Shown here: piece by piece, positions 10,988 through 20,123 of the stretch
How the letters are laid out: each line of letters begins with the position of its first letter
Position numbering within the stretch: the stretch's first letter is position 1
Origin: Corynebacterium sp. CNCTC7651
GTDB lineage: Bacteria; Actinomycetota; Actinomycetes; Mycobacteriales; Mycobacteriaceae
Direction of reading: 5' to 3'
DNA: 64,000 nucleotides
Assembly (NCBI RefSeq): GCF_021496665.1
Contig: NZ_CP071246.1
Span: 682,001-746,000 of the forward strand
Translations under genes and position numbers: made by a program
Notes under the pieces: model-generated
Told to the model about the DNA's origin: nothing
The model's database searches: none
Seen by the model: the letters and a program-made list of their open reading frames with translations, nothing else

Positions 10988-11569
10988 GTGGCAAAGGACA
11001 GCAAACCCCGGGTGTTCCAAGATGGCCGCGACATGCTTCTCAATGTCATCGTCGTGGTCGTGCTCATGCTGGTGGGAGTTGGCGCGACCGGCTTGTGCAC
11101 ATACAACCCCGGCCGCCCTGAGCAGGGGCCGGTGCAGGAAGTGGATGCCCGCACCTTCCTGAGCTTGGAATCCCGCGCCGTGGGCTTCCCCGTGCGCTAC
11201 CCCGAGATGCCTGATGGCTGGGTGACTAACTCAGCGCGCCGCACCATGATCAACCAGCAGCCCGCGCCGGTGGTTGGCTGGGTCAGCCCGGACGGGGGCT
11301 TCCTGCAGCTCACGCAAACCGGAGCCTCGCTCGAGGACGCTATCGCAGCGCAAGACAACCACGACCGCCCGGATGAGCGCACCGAGAACGTCGCCGGCCG
11401 CGAGGTCCGCGTTCTCCACTCGAACGATCAAAAAGTCCGCGACATCTGGGCGCTGGACGCGGGTGATGTGCGCATGGTGCTCACCGGGGCGGGGACTGAC
11501 GACGAGTTCCGAGAGCTGATCGCCGCCGCCCTCGCCGCAGCGCCCATTGACCCGAACGAGAACCAGTAA
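10988..11569 (+). CDS. DUF4245 family membrane-anchored protein
   Basis: About 193 residues. A short basic N-terminus is followed by a transmembrane helix (MLLNVIVVVVLMLVGVGATGLCTY, about residues 16-40) and an extracytoplasmic domain containing FPVRYPEMPDGWVTNSARR, which is typical of DUF4245. The function is unknown. The gene is divergent from glpX, a conserved corynebacterial pairing. I chose GTG 10988 because the conserved KDSKPRVFQDGRDM begins there; a CATACT -10-like element just upstream would make the transcript nearly leaderless. It ends one base before the convergent xseB stop. Confidence 0.75.
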   Translation: MAKDSKPRVFQDGRDMLLNVIVVVVLMLVGVGATGLCTYNPGRPEQGPVQEVDARTFLSLESRAVGFPVRYPEMPDGWVTNSARRTMINQQPAPVVGWVSPDGGFLQLTQTGASLEDAIAAQDNHDRPDERTENVAGREVRVLHSNDQKVRDIWALDAGDVRMVLTGAGTDDEFRELIAAALAAAPIDPNENQ

Positions 11570-11836
11570 CTACTCGCCCTGGTTGGGGGTGCGGGAGTGC
11601 TCGCTAATCACAGCCTCGACGCGCTGGGCGGCACCCTGCAGGAGCACCTCGCACCGCTTGGCCAGCGCCTCGCCGCGCTCCCAGTACTTCAGTGATTCAT
11701 CCAAGCTCATCTGACCGAGCTCCAGAATCTTGACGGTTTCAATCAGCTCGTCGCGGGCCCGCTCGTAGCTTAAGGTCTCCGGATCTGGGAATGCGTTCTC
11801 GCCTGCCTGGCCCGCGCCGAATGTGTTCTCTGCCAT
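11570..11836 (-). CDS. xseB: Exodeoxyribonuclease VII small subunit
   Basis: An 88-residue acidic, helical protein with the family core [45 protein letters not shown]. It pairs with XseA to degrade single-stranded DNA to oligonucleotides during repair. It lies downstream of xseA on the same strand with a 57-base gap, so the two are likely one operon. The length is typical. Confidence 0.92.
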   Translation of the reverse strand: MAENTFGAGQAGENAFPDPETLSYERARDELIETVKILELGQMSLDESLKYWERGEALAKRCEVLLQGAAQRVEAVISEHSRTPNQGE

Positions 11837-11893
11837 GTCTGCTCCTTCTGAGTTTTGAAAAATAGGTGGGAATGTGTGGGCAATGTGTCGTTG

Positions 11894-13156
11894 TTAGTCC
11901 GCCGGGGTGGTACCCATCGCTGCGGCGGCAATGGAACCGTCCGCCACGCGGATGCGCAGCTGGGAGCCTGGTGGTGATTGCTCAATGCTGGTCACCACGT
12001 CTGGCCCGGATCCGTCCCGCGGCAGGACCTGGACGACGGCGTATCCGCGGGCAAGCGTCGCCGATGGCCCCAGCGCAGAAACCTGTGACCGCAGCGACGA
12101 GATCACTGCCTCTTGGCGGCTCACCGCATGCGTGACTTCGCGGCGCATCCGCTGCACCTCTCGGGCCACCTCGTCCTGCCGCTGGTGGATTGAGGCCAGC
12201 GGGTTCGCCAATGCTGGGCGTGAGCGCGCTGCCTGCACAATCTGGGCTTCCCGCCGCACCCAGCCGCGTAAGGCCGCCGCGCTGCGCTGGCGCATTTGGT
12301 TCACTCCAGCCATTTCTTCCGCCATGTCGGGGACAACGCGCTTGGCGGCATCCGTCGGGGTGGCGGCGCGAACGTCGGCAACGTTGTCCAGCACCGGGTT
12401 ATCCGGCTCGTGCCCAATCGCGGACACCACTGGCGTGCCCGCGGCGGCGACGGCGCGCTGCAGCGCCTCCTCGGAGAACGGGAGCAGATCCTCCACAGAC
12501 CCGCCGCCGCGCGCGATGATGATCACTTCAACGTCTGGGTTTGCGTCCAAGATCTCCAGGGCGCGGATCACCTCGGGCACCGCTTTTGCGCCTTGGACCG
12601 CGGTTTTAACCACCTCGAAGCGCACCGCCGGCCAGCGCGATTGGGCAACAGCCATGACATCCCGCTCTGCCGCAGAGCCCTTGCCGGTGATCAATCCCAC
12701 CTTCTGCGGCAGCACGGGCAGCGGCCGCTTGCGCGCCGGGGCGAAGAGACCTTCCGCGGCGAGTTTCCGCCGCAGCTCCTCAATCCGCGCCAGCAGTTCG
12801 CCTTCGCCTACGTGGCGGATCTCCACCACGCGCATTTTGAAGGAGCCGCGCTGCTGGTGGAAGTTGGGTTTGCCGTGAACGACAACATGGTCCCCGTCTT
12901 TGGGCGGGGAGGGCATTGCCATGAGCTGGCGGGTATCCATGATCAACTCAACGCTGGCCTCTGCTTGTGTGTCGCGCAACGTCAGATAGGAGTTCGCCCA
13001 GTTCGGCTTCGTGTTCACCTGGGTGAGCTGGCCCTCCACCCACAGCCAGCCGAGGCGTTCAATCCACCCCTTGACGCTGGTGTTCAGCCGGGAGACGCTC
13101 CACGGCGCCTCGGCTGTGCTCTTCGGTGCTGGGGATGCCCCAGCGCTTGATTCCAT
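11894..13156 (-). CDS. xseA: Exodeoxyribonuclease VII large subunit
   Basis: A 420-residue catalytic subunit. The N-terminal OB-fold contains [19 protein letters not shown], and the catalytic domain contains [56 protein letters not shown], followed by a helical C-terminal domain. The ATG at 13156 is preferred because AAGGAGG lies about nine bases upstream; the GTG at 13162 would be too close. The gene is divergent from ispH. Confidence 0.95.
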   Translation of the reverse strand: MESSAGASPAPKSTAEAPWSVSRLNTSVKGWIERLGWLWVEGQLTQVNTKPNWANSYLTLRDTQAEASVELIMDTRQLMAMPSPPKDGDHVVVHGKPNFHQQRGSFKMRVVEIRHVGEGELLARIEELRRKLAAEGLFAPARKRPLPVLPQKVGLITGKGSAAERDVMAVAQSRWPAVRFEVVKTAVQGAKAVPEVIRALEILDANPDVEVIIIARGGGSVEDLLPFSEEALQRAVAAAGTPVVSAIGHEPDNPVLDNVADVRAATPTDAAKRVVPDMAEEMAGVNQMRQRSAAALRGWVRREAQIVQAARSRPALANPLASIHQRQDEVAREVQRMRREVTHAVSRQEAVISSLRSQVSALGPSATLARGYAVVQVLPRDGSGPDVVTSIEQSPPGSQLRIRVADGSIAAAAMGTTPAD

Positions 13157-13251
13157 AACCACGTTCCTCCTTGCTGTCGCGCGCGCATCAACGAGTATGC
13201 CCGCCTTGATCCTTCTATCCTTTTAGACGCTGCTTAGGTAGGGTCGGTTCC

Positions 13252-14217
13252 ATGACTGATGGCGCTAAAAACCTGTTATTGGCCTCCCCGCGCGGGTACT
13301 GCGCGGGCGTAGACCGTGCGGTTGAGACCGTGGAGAAGGCGCTGGAGAAGTACGGATCGCCCGTGTACGTGCGCAAAGAGATCGTGCACAACAAGTACGT
13401 GGTGAAGACGTTGGAAGAACGCGGTGCCGTCTTCGTGGACGAAACGGACGAGGTACCGGAGGGCGCGCACGTCGTCTTCTCCGCCCACGGTGTCTCCCCG
13501 GCGGTGCGCGACGCCGCCGCCCAGCGCAATCTGCTCACGCTCGACGCGTCCTGCCCGCTGGTGACCAAGGTGCACAACGAGGCGAAGCGCTTCGCTCGCG
13601 ACGGGTTCCAGATCCTGCTGGTGGGCCATGAGGGGCACGAGGAGGTCGAGGGCACATCCGGCGAGGCTCCGGAGGTGACCCACCTCGTGGACGGCGTTGA
13701 GGGCGTGGATGCCCTGCCGGATTTCCCGGAGGACCAGCCGCTGGTGTGGCTTTCTCAGACGACGCTGTCGGTGGATGAGACCTTGGAAATCGTCGCAAAG
13801 CTGAAAGAGCGCTTCCCGCACCTGCAGGATCCGCCGAGCGACGATATTTGCTACGCCACCCAGAACCGCCAGGCGGCTGTGAAGAACATTGCGCCGCGCT
13901 GCGATCTGGTGATTGTGGTCGGCTCCCAGAATTCCTCCAACTCCAAGCGCCTCGTGGAGGTCGCGTTGGAGGCGGGTGCGCGTGAAGCTCACTTGGTGGA
14001 CTACGCACACCAGATTGAGGAGTCTTGGCTGGAGAACGCGGACACGATCGGCCTGTCTTCCGGTGCCTCGGTGCCGGAGATTCTGGTGCAGGAAGTAGTC
14101 GCGCATCTCGGTGAGCGCGGTTACACGGACGTGGAGGAAGTGACCACCACCGTGGAGACCATCACGTTTGCTCTCCCGCGCGACCTGCGCATGCCGCCGC
14201 GCAAGGTAGACGCGTAG
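13252..14217 (+). CDS. ispH: 4-hydroxy-3-methylbut-2-enyl diphosphate reductase
   Basis: A 321-residue iron-sulfur enzyme that forms IPP and DMAPP in the last step of the MEP pathway. The three cluster cysteines are visible: Cys17 (RGYCAGV), Cys101 ([11 protein letters not shown]) and Cys200 ([11 protein letters not shown]). Substrate-binding residues lie in EIVHNK, SAHG and GHEGHEE. It is transcribed divergently from xseA, with TTAGGTAGGGT upstream as a plausible -10 region. It supplies the isoprenoid units used by the transferase at 490-1260. Confidence 0.95.
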   Translation: MTDGAKNLLLASPRGYCAGVDRAVETVEKALEKYGSPVYVRKEIVHNKYVVKTLEERGAVFVDETDEVPEGAHVVFSAHGVSPAVRDAAAQRNLLTLDASCPLVTKVHNEAKRFARDGFQILLVGHEGHEEVEGTSGEAPEVTHLVDGVEGVDALPDFPEDQPLVWLSQTTLSVDETLEIVAKLKERFPHLQDPPSDDICYATQNRQAAVKNIAPRCDLVIVVGSQNSSNSKRLVEVALEAGAREAHLVDYAHQIEESWLENADTIGLSSGASVPEILVQEVVAHLGERGYTDVEEVTTTVETITFALPRDLRMPPRKVDA

Positions 14218-14220
14218 CGC

Positions 14221-14925
14221 CTAGCTGTCGCCGTACAGGTCGTCGCCCAGCCTGCCCGCGATGCGGGTTGATCCTCCGCGGTTCTGCCGCTGGGGCTTCA
14301 CGCTTTTCGACGACTGCTTCACCGACCTCGCAGCCTTGGAAGCCCGGGCGGCTTTCTCGCGGCGAACTAGCTCATCAACGCCGATGCCGCCGGAACGCTC
14401 GCGTGCTCGGCGACCCTGCGTGTTGGTGCGCCGGTTACTCGCCGCTGCGCGGCTGCGCTCACTCACCTCGTACCGCTGCACTGCTTTGTTCTGGCGCTTG
14501 ATCAGCCAGATGCGCAGCACACCGATGACTATGGCGCCGAGGGTAACCGTGAGCAGGACCGGAAAAACTTCCACGAGCGGGTATACCACCAGCAGCTGAG
14601 CTGTCTTGGCGGATGCGCCGCCGCTTGCAATCTGCTCGCGCCCCAATACGTAGCCGGTAGCAACCACGGCAGCGACAAAAAGCAATGGGGAGGATGCCAC
14701 TGTCAAGAAAATGCCGCGCGGGTTCACAAGCGTGGTGGTGAGCACCACGGCGGTGGCAAATAGCGCCAGCAGAGGCCAGCCAACTTGGCCGGTGTAGATG
14801 GCGATCAGGGCACCCGTGAACAGCGCGGCAAAAATAATGCCGATTGCGGAACCGGTGGGCAGGCCAGCAAAAGTCGTTGGGGCTGCCGCGCGGGCGCGGT
14901 TCGGCGTATGAGTCACGTTGATCAA
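14221..14925 (-). CDS. DUF6542 family membrane protein
   Basis: A 234-residue protein with four hydrophobic segments in residues 24-140 (IGIIFAALFTGALIAIY, WPLLALFATAVVLTTTL, PLLFVAAVVATGYVL, VLLTVTLGAIVIGVLRIWL) and a long basic Arg/Ser/Lys-rich cytoplasmic tail from about residue 145. This matches DUF6542, a family found next to ispH or ychF in corynebacteria. The function is unknown. It starts three bases after the AI-2E family gene stop on the same strand, so the two form an operon. Confidence 0.75.
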   Translation of the reverse strand: MINVTHTPNRARAAAPTTFAGLPTGSAIGIIFAALFTGALIAIYTGQVGWPLLALFATAVVLTTTLVNPRGIFLTVASSPLLFVAAVVATGYVLGREQIASGGASAKTAQLLVVYPLVEVFPVLLTVTLGAIVIGVLRIWLIKRQNKAVQRYEVSERSRAAASNRRTNTQGRRARERSGGIGVDELVRREKAARASKAARSVKQSSKSVKPQRQNRGGSTRIAGRLGDDLYGDS

Positions 14926-14927
14926 CC

Positions 14928-16358
14928 TTAGTCGCCGGAGTTCGGCGGGTTCTTCACTGTCTTCTCCGTCGTGTCGGCAGTCTTGCCCCGCATGCGCCGC
15001 AATTTGGCGCTGCGCTGGCGCAACTTGCTCCAGCTGGTTGCACCCGGGCCGCGCTTCGGCTGCTCCACCACTTCATCCATTACCGGCGCCGCGGTGAATT
15101 CGCGGTCTTCGCGCCACCGCTTGCGCTCGTACACCGCCTCTTCCTCCTCGATCTGGGCGATGGCGAGGCCTTCTGGGGTGAAAAAGTCCAGCTCATCCGC
15201 GGTGCGCTCACCTGAGTGGATGCGCAGCATATCTAGCAGGTAGCGGTACGCAACGGCGATCATGGCCGCGACCGGAACTGCAAGGAAGGCGCCCACCAGC
15301 CCGAAGAGGCCGCCGCCGATAGTCACCGAGATCAGCACAATCACGGGGTGGAGGTCCATTGCGCGGGACTGCAGCATGGGGGAGAGGATGTTGCCCTCAA
15401 GCTGCTGCACCACGATGACGATGCCGAGCGTAATCAGCGCCTTGGTGAAACCCAGCGACACCAGTGCAACTAGGACCGCCAGGGCGCCGGCTACCACCGC
15501 ACCGACGATGGGGATGAAGCCGGCGATAAATGTGATCACCGACAGCGTGAACGCCATGGGCACGCCCAAGAGCCAGATGCCGCCGCCGATCAGCATCGCG
15601 TCGATGAAGGACACAATTGCCTGTGCGCGGATGTACCCGCTGAGCGTGTTCCACGCGCGGGTAAGCAGCTCAGTGGCGTGGAGGCCGCTGCGGCCTCCCG
15701 TGGCGGAGCGCAGCCAGGGGAGGAACCGGTGGCCGTCTTTGAGGAAGAAGAAGATCAGCACCAGGATGACCACGAGCGTGACCATGAGACCCGCCGCGGT
15801 GCCGATGCCGGAGAACACGCCTCCCGCAATCGCTCCGGCCTGGTTCTGCATCCATTGCGCGACCTCGTTGACTGCCTCGTTGAGGTCCTCCGGATCCAGG
15901 TTCAGTGGCGGCCCCTGCAGCCAGAGCTGGAGGCGCTGGATACCCTCCAGAGCCTGGAGGTAGAGCAGGCGGGAGTGCGAGACCACATCCGGCGCGATGA
16001 GCAGAAAGATTGCGGCCAGCAGCGCAACAAACCCGAGCATGGTGATGAAGGCTGCGAGCCCGGAGGGCAGGCCACGCTTGCGCATCCACGTCGAGATCGG
16101 GGCGAGCACGGTACAGATGATCAGCGCCAGGACGAGCGGCAGCACGCCGGCCCAGAACGCCCCAATCAGCTTGCCCAACGCGTAGAGGAACACCGCGACT
16201 ACAAGGATCTGCAGAGTGAACTTCGCGGTGGATTTCACCCACTGGTTCATCACTATCCCGCGGTCCACCCGGTCCTCGGGTGATCCGGGCCGCACCGGTG
16301 CGTCCGGGGTGTACGGGTCTCGCTTCGAAGACGGTGCGGAGGCATTCACCCGCACCAT
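14928..16358 (-). CDS. AI-2E family transporter
   Basis: A 476-residue polytopic membrane protein of the TqsA/PerM type. About eight helices lie between residues 40 and 365, with GVPMAFTLSVITFIAGFIPIVGAVVAGALAVLVALVSLG and the typical QQLEGNILSPMLQSRAMDLHPVIVLISVTIGGGLFGLVGAFLAVP. The C-terminal tail is charged. The substrate of family members is uncertain. The start at 16358 is the first plausible one before the conserved region; an internal ATG at the conserved MNQWVKSTAKF is also possible. The gene is divergent from ychF. Confidence 0.85.
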   Translation of the reverse strand: MVRVNASAPSSKRDPYTPDAPVRPGSPEDRVDRGIVMNQWVKSTAKFTLQILVVAVFLYALGKLIGAFWAGVLPLVLALIICTVLAPISTWMRKRGLPSGLAAFITMLGFVALLAAIFLLIAPDVVSHSRLLYLQALEGIQRLQLWLQGPPLNLDPEDLNEAVNEVAQWMQNQAGAIAGGVFSGIGTAAGLMVTLVVILVLIFFFLKDGHRFLPWLRSATGGRSGLHATELLTRAWNTLSGYIRAQAIVSFIDAMLIGGGIWLLGVPMAFTLSVITFIAGFIPIVGAVVAGALAVLVALVSLGFTKALITLGIVIVVQQLEGNILSPMLQSRAMDLHPVIVLISVTIGGGLFGLVGAFLAVPVAAMIAVAYRYLLDMLRIHSGERTADELDFFTPEGLAIAQIEEEEAVYERKRWREDREFTAAPVMDEVVEQPKRGPGATSWSKLRQRSAKLRRMRGKTADTTEKTVKNPPNSGD

Positions 16359-16431
16359 TGTGCCCGATGGGCTGATGCTTTGCGACGCTCGCAAGCAAGC
16401 GTCGAAAAGCAGTGCACTACACTTGCCCAGC

Positions 16432-17520
16432 GTGAGCCTTACTCTTGGAATCGTCGGTCTGCCCAACGTTGGTAAATCCACCCTTTTCAACGCGCTGACG
16501 CGCAATGAGGTGCTGGCGGCCAACTACCCGTTCGCCACTATCGAGCCCAACGTGGGGTTGGTGGAACTGCCGGATCCGCGTCTGACGCGACTCGCCGAGA
16601 TTTTTTCCTCTGAGCGCATCCTGCCGGCCACGGTGTCCTTCGTGGATATCGCGGGCATTGTGAAGGGCGCGTCCGAGGGTGAGGGCATGGGTAACGCCTT
16701 TTTGGCGAACATTCGCGAGGCCGACGCGATTTGCCAGGTGGTGCGCGCGTTTTCGGACGATAACGTGATTCACGTGGACGGCCGCGTCGATCCGGCGACT
16801 GACATCGACGTGATCAACACCGAGCTGATCCTCGCCGACCTGCAGACCATCGAGAAGGCCCTGCCGCGTCTGGAGAAGGAGGCGCGCAAGGATAAGGACA
16901 TCGCGGCCCAAGTGGCAGAGGCGAAGAAGGCGCAGGCAGTGCTGGAAGACGGGCGCACGCTGTTCGCGGCATCCAAGAGCGGGGAGGTGGACCTGCCGCT
17001 GCTGCACCACCTGCACTTGATGACGGCGAAGCCGTTCCTCTACGTGTTCAACTCCGACGAGGCCGTGCTGACGGATCAGGACCGCAAGCAAGAGCTGCGC
17101 GACCTCGTAGCACCGGCGGAGGCCGTGTTCCTCGACGCCCAGACCGAGACCGAGCTGCTTGAACTGGATGAGGAAGACGCTGCCGAGCTGCTCGCCGCGG
17201 TGGGCCAGGATGAGCCGGGCCTGCAGACGCTGGCGAAGGCCGGCTTTGACACCCTCGGCCTGCAGACGTACCTGACCGCCGGCCCGAAGGAGGCCCGTGC
17301 GTGGACGATCCGCAAGGGCGACACCGCGCCGAAGGCTGCGGGTGTGATCCACTCCGACTTTGAGAAGGGCTTCATCAAGGCCGAGATTGTGGCGTTCGAC
17401 GACCTCGACGAGTTGGGCACCATGGCCGAGGCCCGCGCCAAAGGCAAGGTGCGCCAAGAAGGCAAGGACTACGTGATGGTTGACGGCGACGTGGTCGAGT
17501 TCAAGTTCAACGTAACCTAA
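16432..17520 (+). CDS. ychF: Redox-regulated ATPase / GTPase YchF
   Basis: A 362-residue P-loop protein of the Obg family, the usual length. The G1 motif GLPNVGKST is at residues 8-16, with NYPFATIEPN, FVDIAGIVKGASEGEGMGN and a C-terminal TGS-like domain (AWTIRKGDTAPKAAGVIHSDFEKGFIKAEIVAFDD). It binds ATP in preference to GTP and associates with ribosomes. GTG 16432 starts the conserved fold; the open frame upstream overlaps the divergent gene. The protein ends VVEFKFNVT, whereas all the downstream repeat copies end VEFKFNV plus stop. This suggests that the very end was altered by recombination at the site described at 17494. Confidence 0.93.
   Translation: MSLTLGIVGLPNVGKSTLFNALTRNEVLAANYPFATIEPNVGLVELPDPRLTRLAEIFSSERILPATVSFVDIAGIVKGASEGEGMGNAFLANIREADAICQVVRAFSDDNVIHVDGRVDPATDIDVINTELILADLQTIEKALPRLEKEARKDKDIAAQVAEAKKAQAVLEDGRTLFAASKSGEVDLPLLHHLHLMTAKPFLYVFNSDEAVLTDQDRKQELRDLVAPAEAVFLDAQTETELLELDEEDAAELLAAVGQDEPGLQTLAKAGFDTLGLQTYLTAGPKEARAWTIRKGDTAPKAAGVIHSDFEKGFIKAEIVAFDDLDELGTMAEARAKGKVRQEGKDYVMVDGDVVEFKFNVT
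17494..17513 (+). repeat. att-like core within the ychF 3' end (copy 0)
   Basis: GTCGAGTTCAAGTTCAACGT inside the last codons of ychF recurs at 22183, 26922, 30138, 34400 and 35362, always in the same orientation. A serine recombinase remnant begins 28 bases downstream. This is the arrangement expected at the left junction of an element integrated at a gene 3' end. Confidence 0.7.
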
Positions 17521-17540
17521 GGCGAGCTAGTGCTAGTTGT

Positions 17541-17940
17541 ATGGCAACACGTGCTGCCATTTTCGTTCGCATCTCGCTCGATGCTGCAATGGACGGTCTT
17601 GCCATCGAGCGTCAGCGAGAAGACTGCAAAGCCATCGCAAAGCAGCGTGGCTGGACGGTCGTACACACCTATGTGGATCAGTCGATCTCGAAAGAGGCCA
17701 TCGCCCGGCTGGAAGCCAAGATCAGGTCACTGCCGCGCGGCGCAGTGCACATCCCCGTGCTCGCCGTCGAGAACCCCGCCCAGCACTTCCTCGACGCCGA
17801 TCTGAACATCCGGCACCACGATCGAGGTGCTGGCCACCGTGCGCCTGTGGCCGCAACCCCGCGGGCGCAAGGGCTTCGATCCCGCCTCGGTCGACGTCGA
17901 CTTCGGCGACCAGGTCGCGATCTCCGTCTTTGCCGAGTAG
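17541..17940 (+). pseudogene. Serine recombinase (integrase) remnant
   Basis: ATG 17541 opens a frame whose first 50 or so residues are a clear resolvase-type N-terminus: AAIFVRISLD with the nucleophile Ser12 in the RxS motif, then GLAIERQREDCKAIAKQRGWTVVHTYVDQSIS. The similarity stops near 17695, and the helix E, zinc and coiled-coil parts of a large serine integrase are missing. Another frame, ending in TAG at 17938-17940, encodes an unassigned tail with RGRKGFDPASVDVDF that might be an integrase C-terminus (weak inference). The gene has been shortened by an internal deletion and cannot be a functional integrase. Its place right after ychF marks an element end. Confidence 0.65.
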
Positions 17941-18014
17941 CGCTCGTCGTGCCCAACCCGTCCAGGGCGCAGCGGGTCCTGAGCATCTCGCCGTGCCTTC
18001 TGAGGCTGGCAAAA

Positions 18015-18034
18015 TGTATCAAAACTGATACAAT
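18015..18034 (+). promoter_or_regulatory. Palindromic operator overlapping a -10 element before the RM operon
   Basis: TGTATCAAAACTGATACA (18015-18032) is an inverted repeat with 6-base arms TGTATC and GATACA. A good -10 element TACAAT (18029-18034) overlaps the right arm, and no other promoter is evident before the RM gene. The small XRE regulator at the end of the same operon (21638-21859) is the natural candidate to bind here, which is inference. Confidence 0.5.
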
Positions 18035-18119
18035 GGATGGCGAGGGTGTCATGGCGTTCACGCTGACGGGCCAGGCGAACTAGGGTCGTGCGTGTGGTTG
18101 CTATGGATCCTCAAAGCTC

Positions 18120-18137
18120 GGGCCTCAGACGAGGCCC
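18120..18137 (+). promoter_or_regulatory. Hairpin in the RM operon leader
   Basis: A perfect 7-base stem, GGGCCTC and GAGGCCC, with loop AGAC lies 21 bases before the GTG of the RM gene. No T run follows, so it is not an ordinary terminator. It may protect or structure the leader. Confidence 0.35.
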
Positions 18138-18158
18138 CACAGGTGAGAGGACTCGAAC

Positions 18159-20123
18159 GTGCCGCTGCAAGTTGATGCCCCGCATGGAGGCGTGGCCATC
18201 GTCCCGCCGGGTAAAGTCCTCGACTTCATCGACGGGGCCACCTTACGGCAGGACACTCCTGAGGAATACGTCAGGCAAGAGATCCTCAAGTCGCTGGTCC
18301 GTGAGTACGGCTACGACAAGAAGGACATTCGCGTCGAGGTTCCGATCAAGTTCGGGAGCCGCCGCGTCCGAGTCGACATCGTGATCTTCCCGCCCGGACT
18401 ACGTGCTGTCGAGCAGACCCAAGCCAACGCCTGGCTGATCATCGAGTGCAAGAGCTCTAAGGTTCGCCCGTCCATGAAGAAGGATGGCGTCGAGCAAATG
18501 CTCAGCTACATGGCTGCCTGCCCCAACGTCGAGGTCGGAATGTGGACTAATGGCGAGGACATGGCGACCTACGCCTTCGAGACCAACGACGATGGTCACC
18601 GAGTCTCCGTCGAGATCCCGGACATTCCGTACTGTGGAGACACCGTCGAGGCCGGTACTCCTCGCTTCGAGCAGTTGCGTCCCGCGGCGTCGGACTCACT
18701 CCTTTTCGCCTTCCGCCGCGCCCACAGCTACATCGCCGGCAACCAGGGCATGCAAAAGCCTGAGGCGTTCTGGGAGCTGCTGAAGTTGATCTTCTGCAAG
18801 ATCCAAGACGAGCGTGACTCAAGCTCTCCGCAGTTCTACGCTACGCCCAAGGAGCGCCAGAACATCACCGGTCTGATGCGCTGTACCAGCCGCATCGGCA
18901 AGCTCTTCGCCGGCGTCAAGAAGCAGTACCCCCAGATTTTCAAGGCCAACGAGGAGATCGAGCTGGAGCCGAAGGTTCTGGCCTACATCGTTACCCAGCT
19001 CCAAATGTTCTCGCTCCTGGACTCCGACGTTGACGTCAAGGGCAAAGCCTACGAGGAGGTTGTGGGCTCCAACCTCCGCGGCGACAGGGGCGAGTTCTTC
19101 ACCCCGCGTAACGTCTGCAACATGATGGTCGGGATGCTCGACCCCACCGACAAGGACCTGATCCTCGACCCGGCCTGCGGCACCGGCGGATTCCTCATCT
19201 CCGCCATGAACCACGTGATCGCCGGGGTAAAGCGCGAGGTTCGGGCCTCAGGGCGCAGCCGCCAGCTCCAGGATGACTCCATCCGTGACCGGAAGCGCTA
19301 CTTCCTGGAGAACAACCTCGTCGGGCTCGACTTCAATCCCAACCTCGTTCGCGCGACCAAGATGAACATGGTCATGAACAACGACGGTTCAGGTGGGCTG
19401 TTCCAGGCCAACTCCCTGGACAACCCCATGCGATGGACCGAGGACCTCCGCGCCCGGAACCTGCTCGGTACTGTGGACGTGATTTTGACCAACCCGCCTT
19501 TCGGTTCCAAGATCCCGATTGACGATCCAGCCATCTTGGAGCAGTTCGATCTCGGCCACCACTGGGAGTACGACGAAGACTCGGACCGCTGGTCGAGGAC
19601 CACCAAGACCTCGGCGCGCCCGCCAGAGATCCTGTTCATCGAGCGCTGCGTCCAGCTCCTCAAGACCGGCACCGGCCGCGCCGCGCTGGTCCTGCCTGAT
19701 GGCATCCTCGGCAGCCCCGGGCTTGGTTACGTGCGGCAGTGGATCCTGACGCATACCACCGTCCTGGCGTCAGTGGACCTCCACCCGGACACCTTCCAGC
19801 CGGGGACCAGCGTTCAGACTTCGGTGCTCATTCTGCAGCGCAAGTCCGACCGTCAGATCCGAGACGAGATGGCTGCGGGTAAGATCGACGACTACGAGGT
19901 CTTCATGGCGATCTGTGACCACATCGGTCATGACAAGCGTGGTAACGCTGTCTATATGCGCGATGACCAGGGCTACGAGATCGTTCGAGAAACCGAGGAC
20001 GCGGTCACCACCGCGGCCGATGGTGACGACAACGAGCAGACCCATCTGGCCAAGGAGAGGGTGCTCGACGACAACACCCAGGAGATCGCCGAGCAGTTCA
20101 GATCATGGCTGCGGACGCTCTAG
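18159..20123 (+). CDS. Restriction-modification subunit: HsdR-type nuclease domain fused to N6-adenine methylase
   Basis: A 654-residue protein. Residues 30-120 form a PD-(D/E)xK nuclease domain: Asp73 in RVRVDIVIF, Glu96-x-Lys98 in IIECKSS and Gln113-xxx-Tyr117 in VEQMLSYM, as in HsdR N-terminal domains. Residues 200-600 form an HsdM-like methylase: GEFFTPR at 311-317, motif I LDPACGTGG at 336-344 and NPPF at 445-448. No helicase is present here or nearby. Nuclease plus methylase in one chain with a separate two-domain specificity subunit is the layout of BcgI-like type IIB enzymes, which cut on both sides of a bipartite site. GTG 18159 follows GAGAGGA. All catalytic residues appear intact. 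The last 19 bases overlap the S gene. Confidence 0.85.
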   Translation: MPLQVDAPHGGVAIVPPGKVLDFIDGATLRQDTPEEYVRQEILKSLVREYGYDKKDIRVEVPIKFGSRRVRVDIVIFPPGLRAVEQTQANAWLIIECKSSKVRPSMKKDGVEQMLSYMAACPNVEVGMWTNGEDMATYAFETNDDGHRVSVEIPDIPYCGDTVEAGTPRFEQLRPAASDSLLFAFRRAHSYIAGNQGMQKPEAFWELLKLIFCKIQDERDSSSPQFYATPKERQNITGLMRCTSRIGKLFAGVKKQYPQIFKANEEIELEPKVLAYIVTQLQMFSLLDSDVDVKGKAYEEVVGSNLRGDRGEFFTPRNVCNMMVGMLDPTDKDLILDPACGTGGFLISAMNHVIAGVKREVRASGRSRQLQDDSIRDRKRYFLENNLVGLDFNPNLVRATKMNMVMNNDGSGGLFQANSLDNPMRWTEDLRARNLLGTVDVILTNPPFGSKIPIDDPAILEQFDLGHHWEYDEDSDRWSRTTKTSARPPEILFIERCVQLLKTGTGRAALVLPDGILGSPGLGYVRQWILTHTTVLASVDLHPDTFQPGTSVQTSVLILQRKSDRQIRDEMAAGKIDDYEVFMAICDHIGHDKRGNAVYMRDDQGYEIVRETEDAVTTAADGDDNEQTHLAKERVLDDNTQEIAEQFRSWLRTL

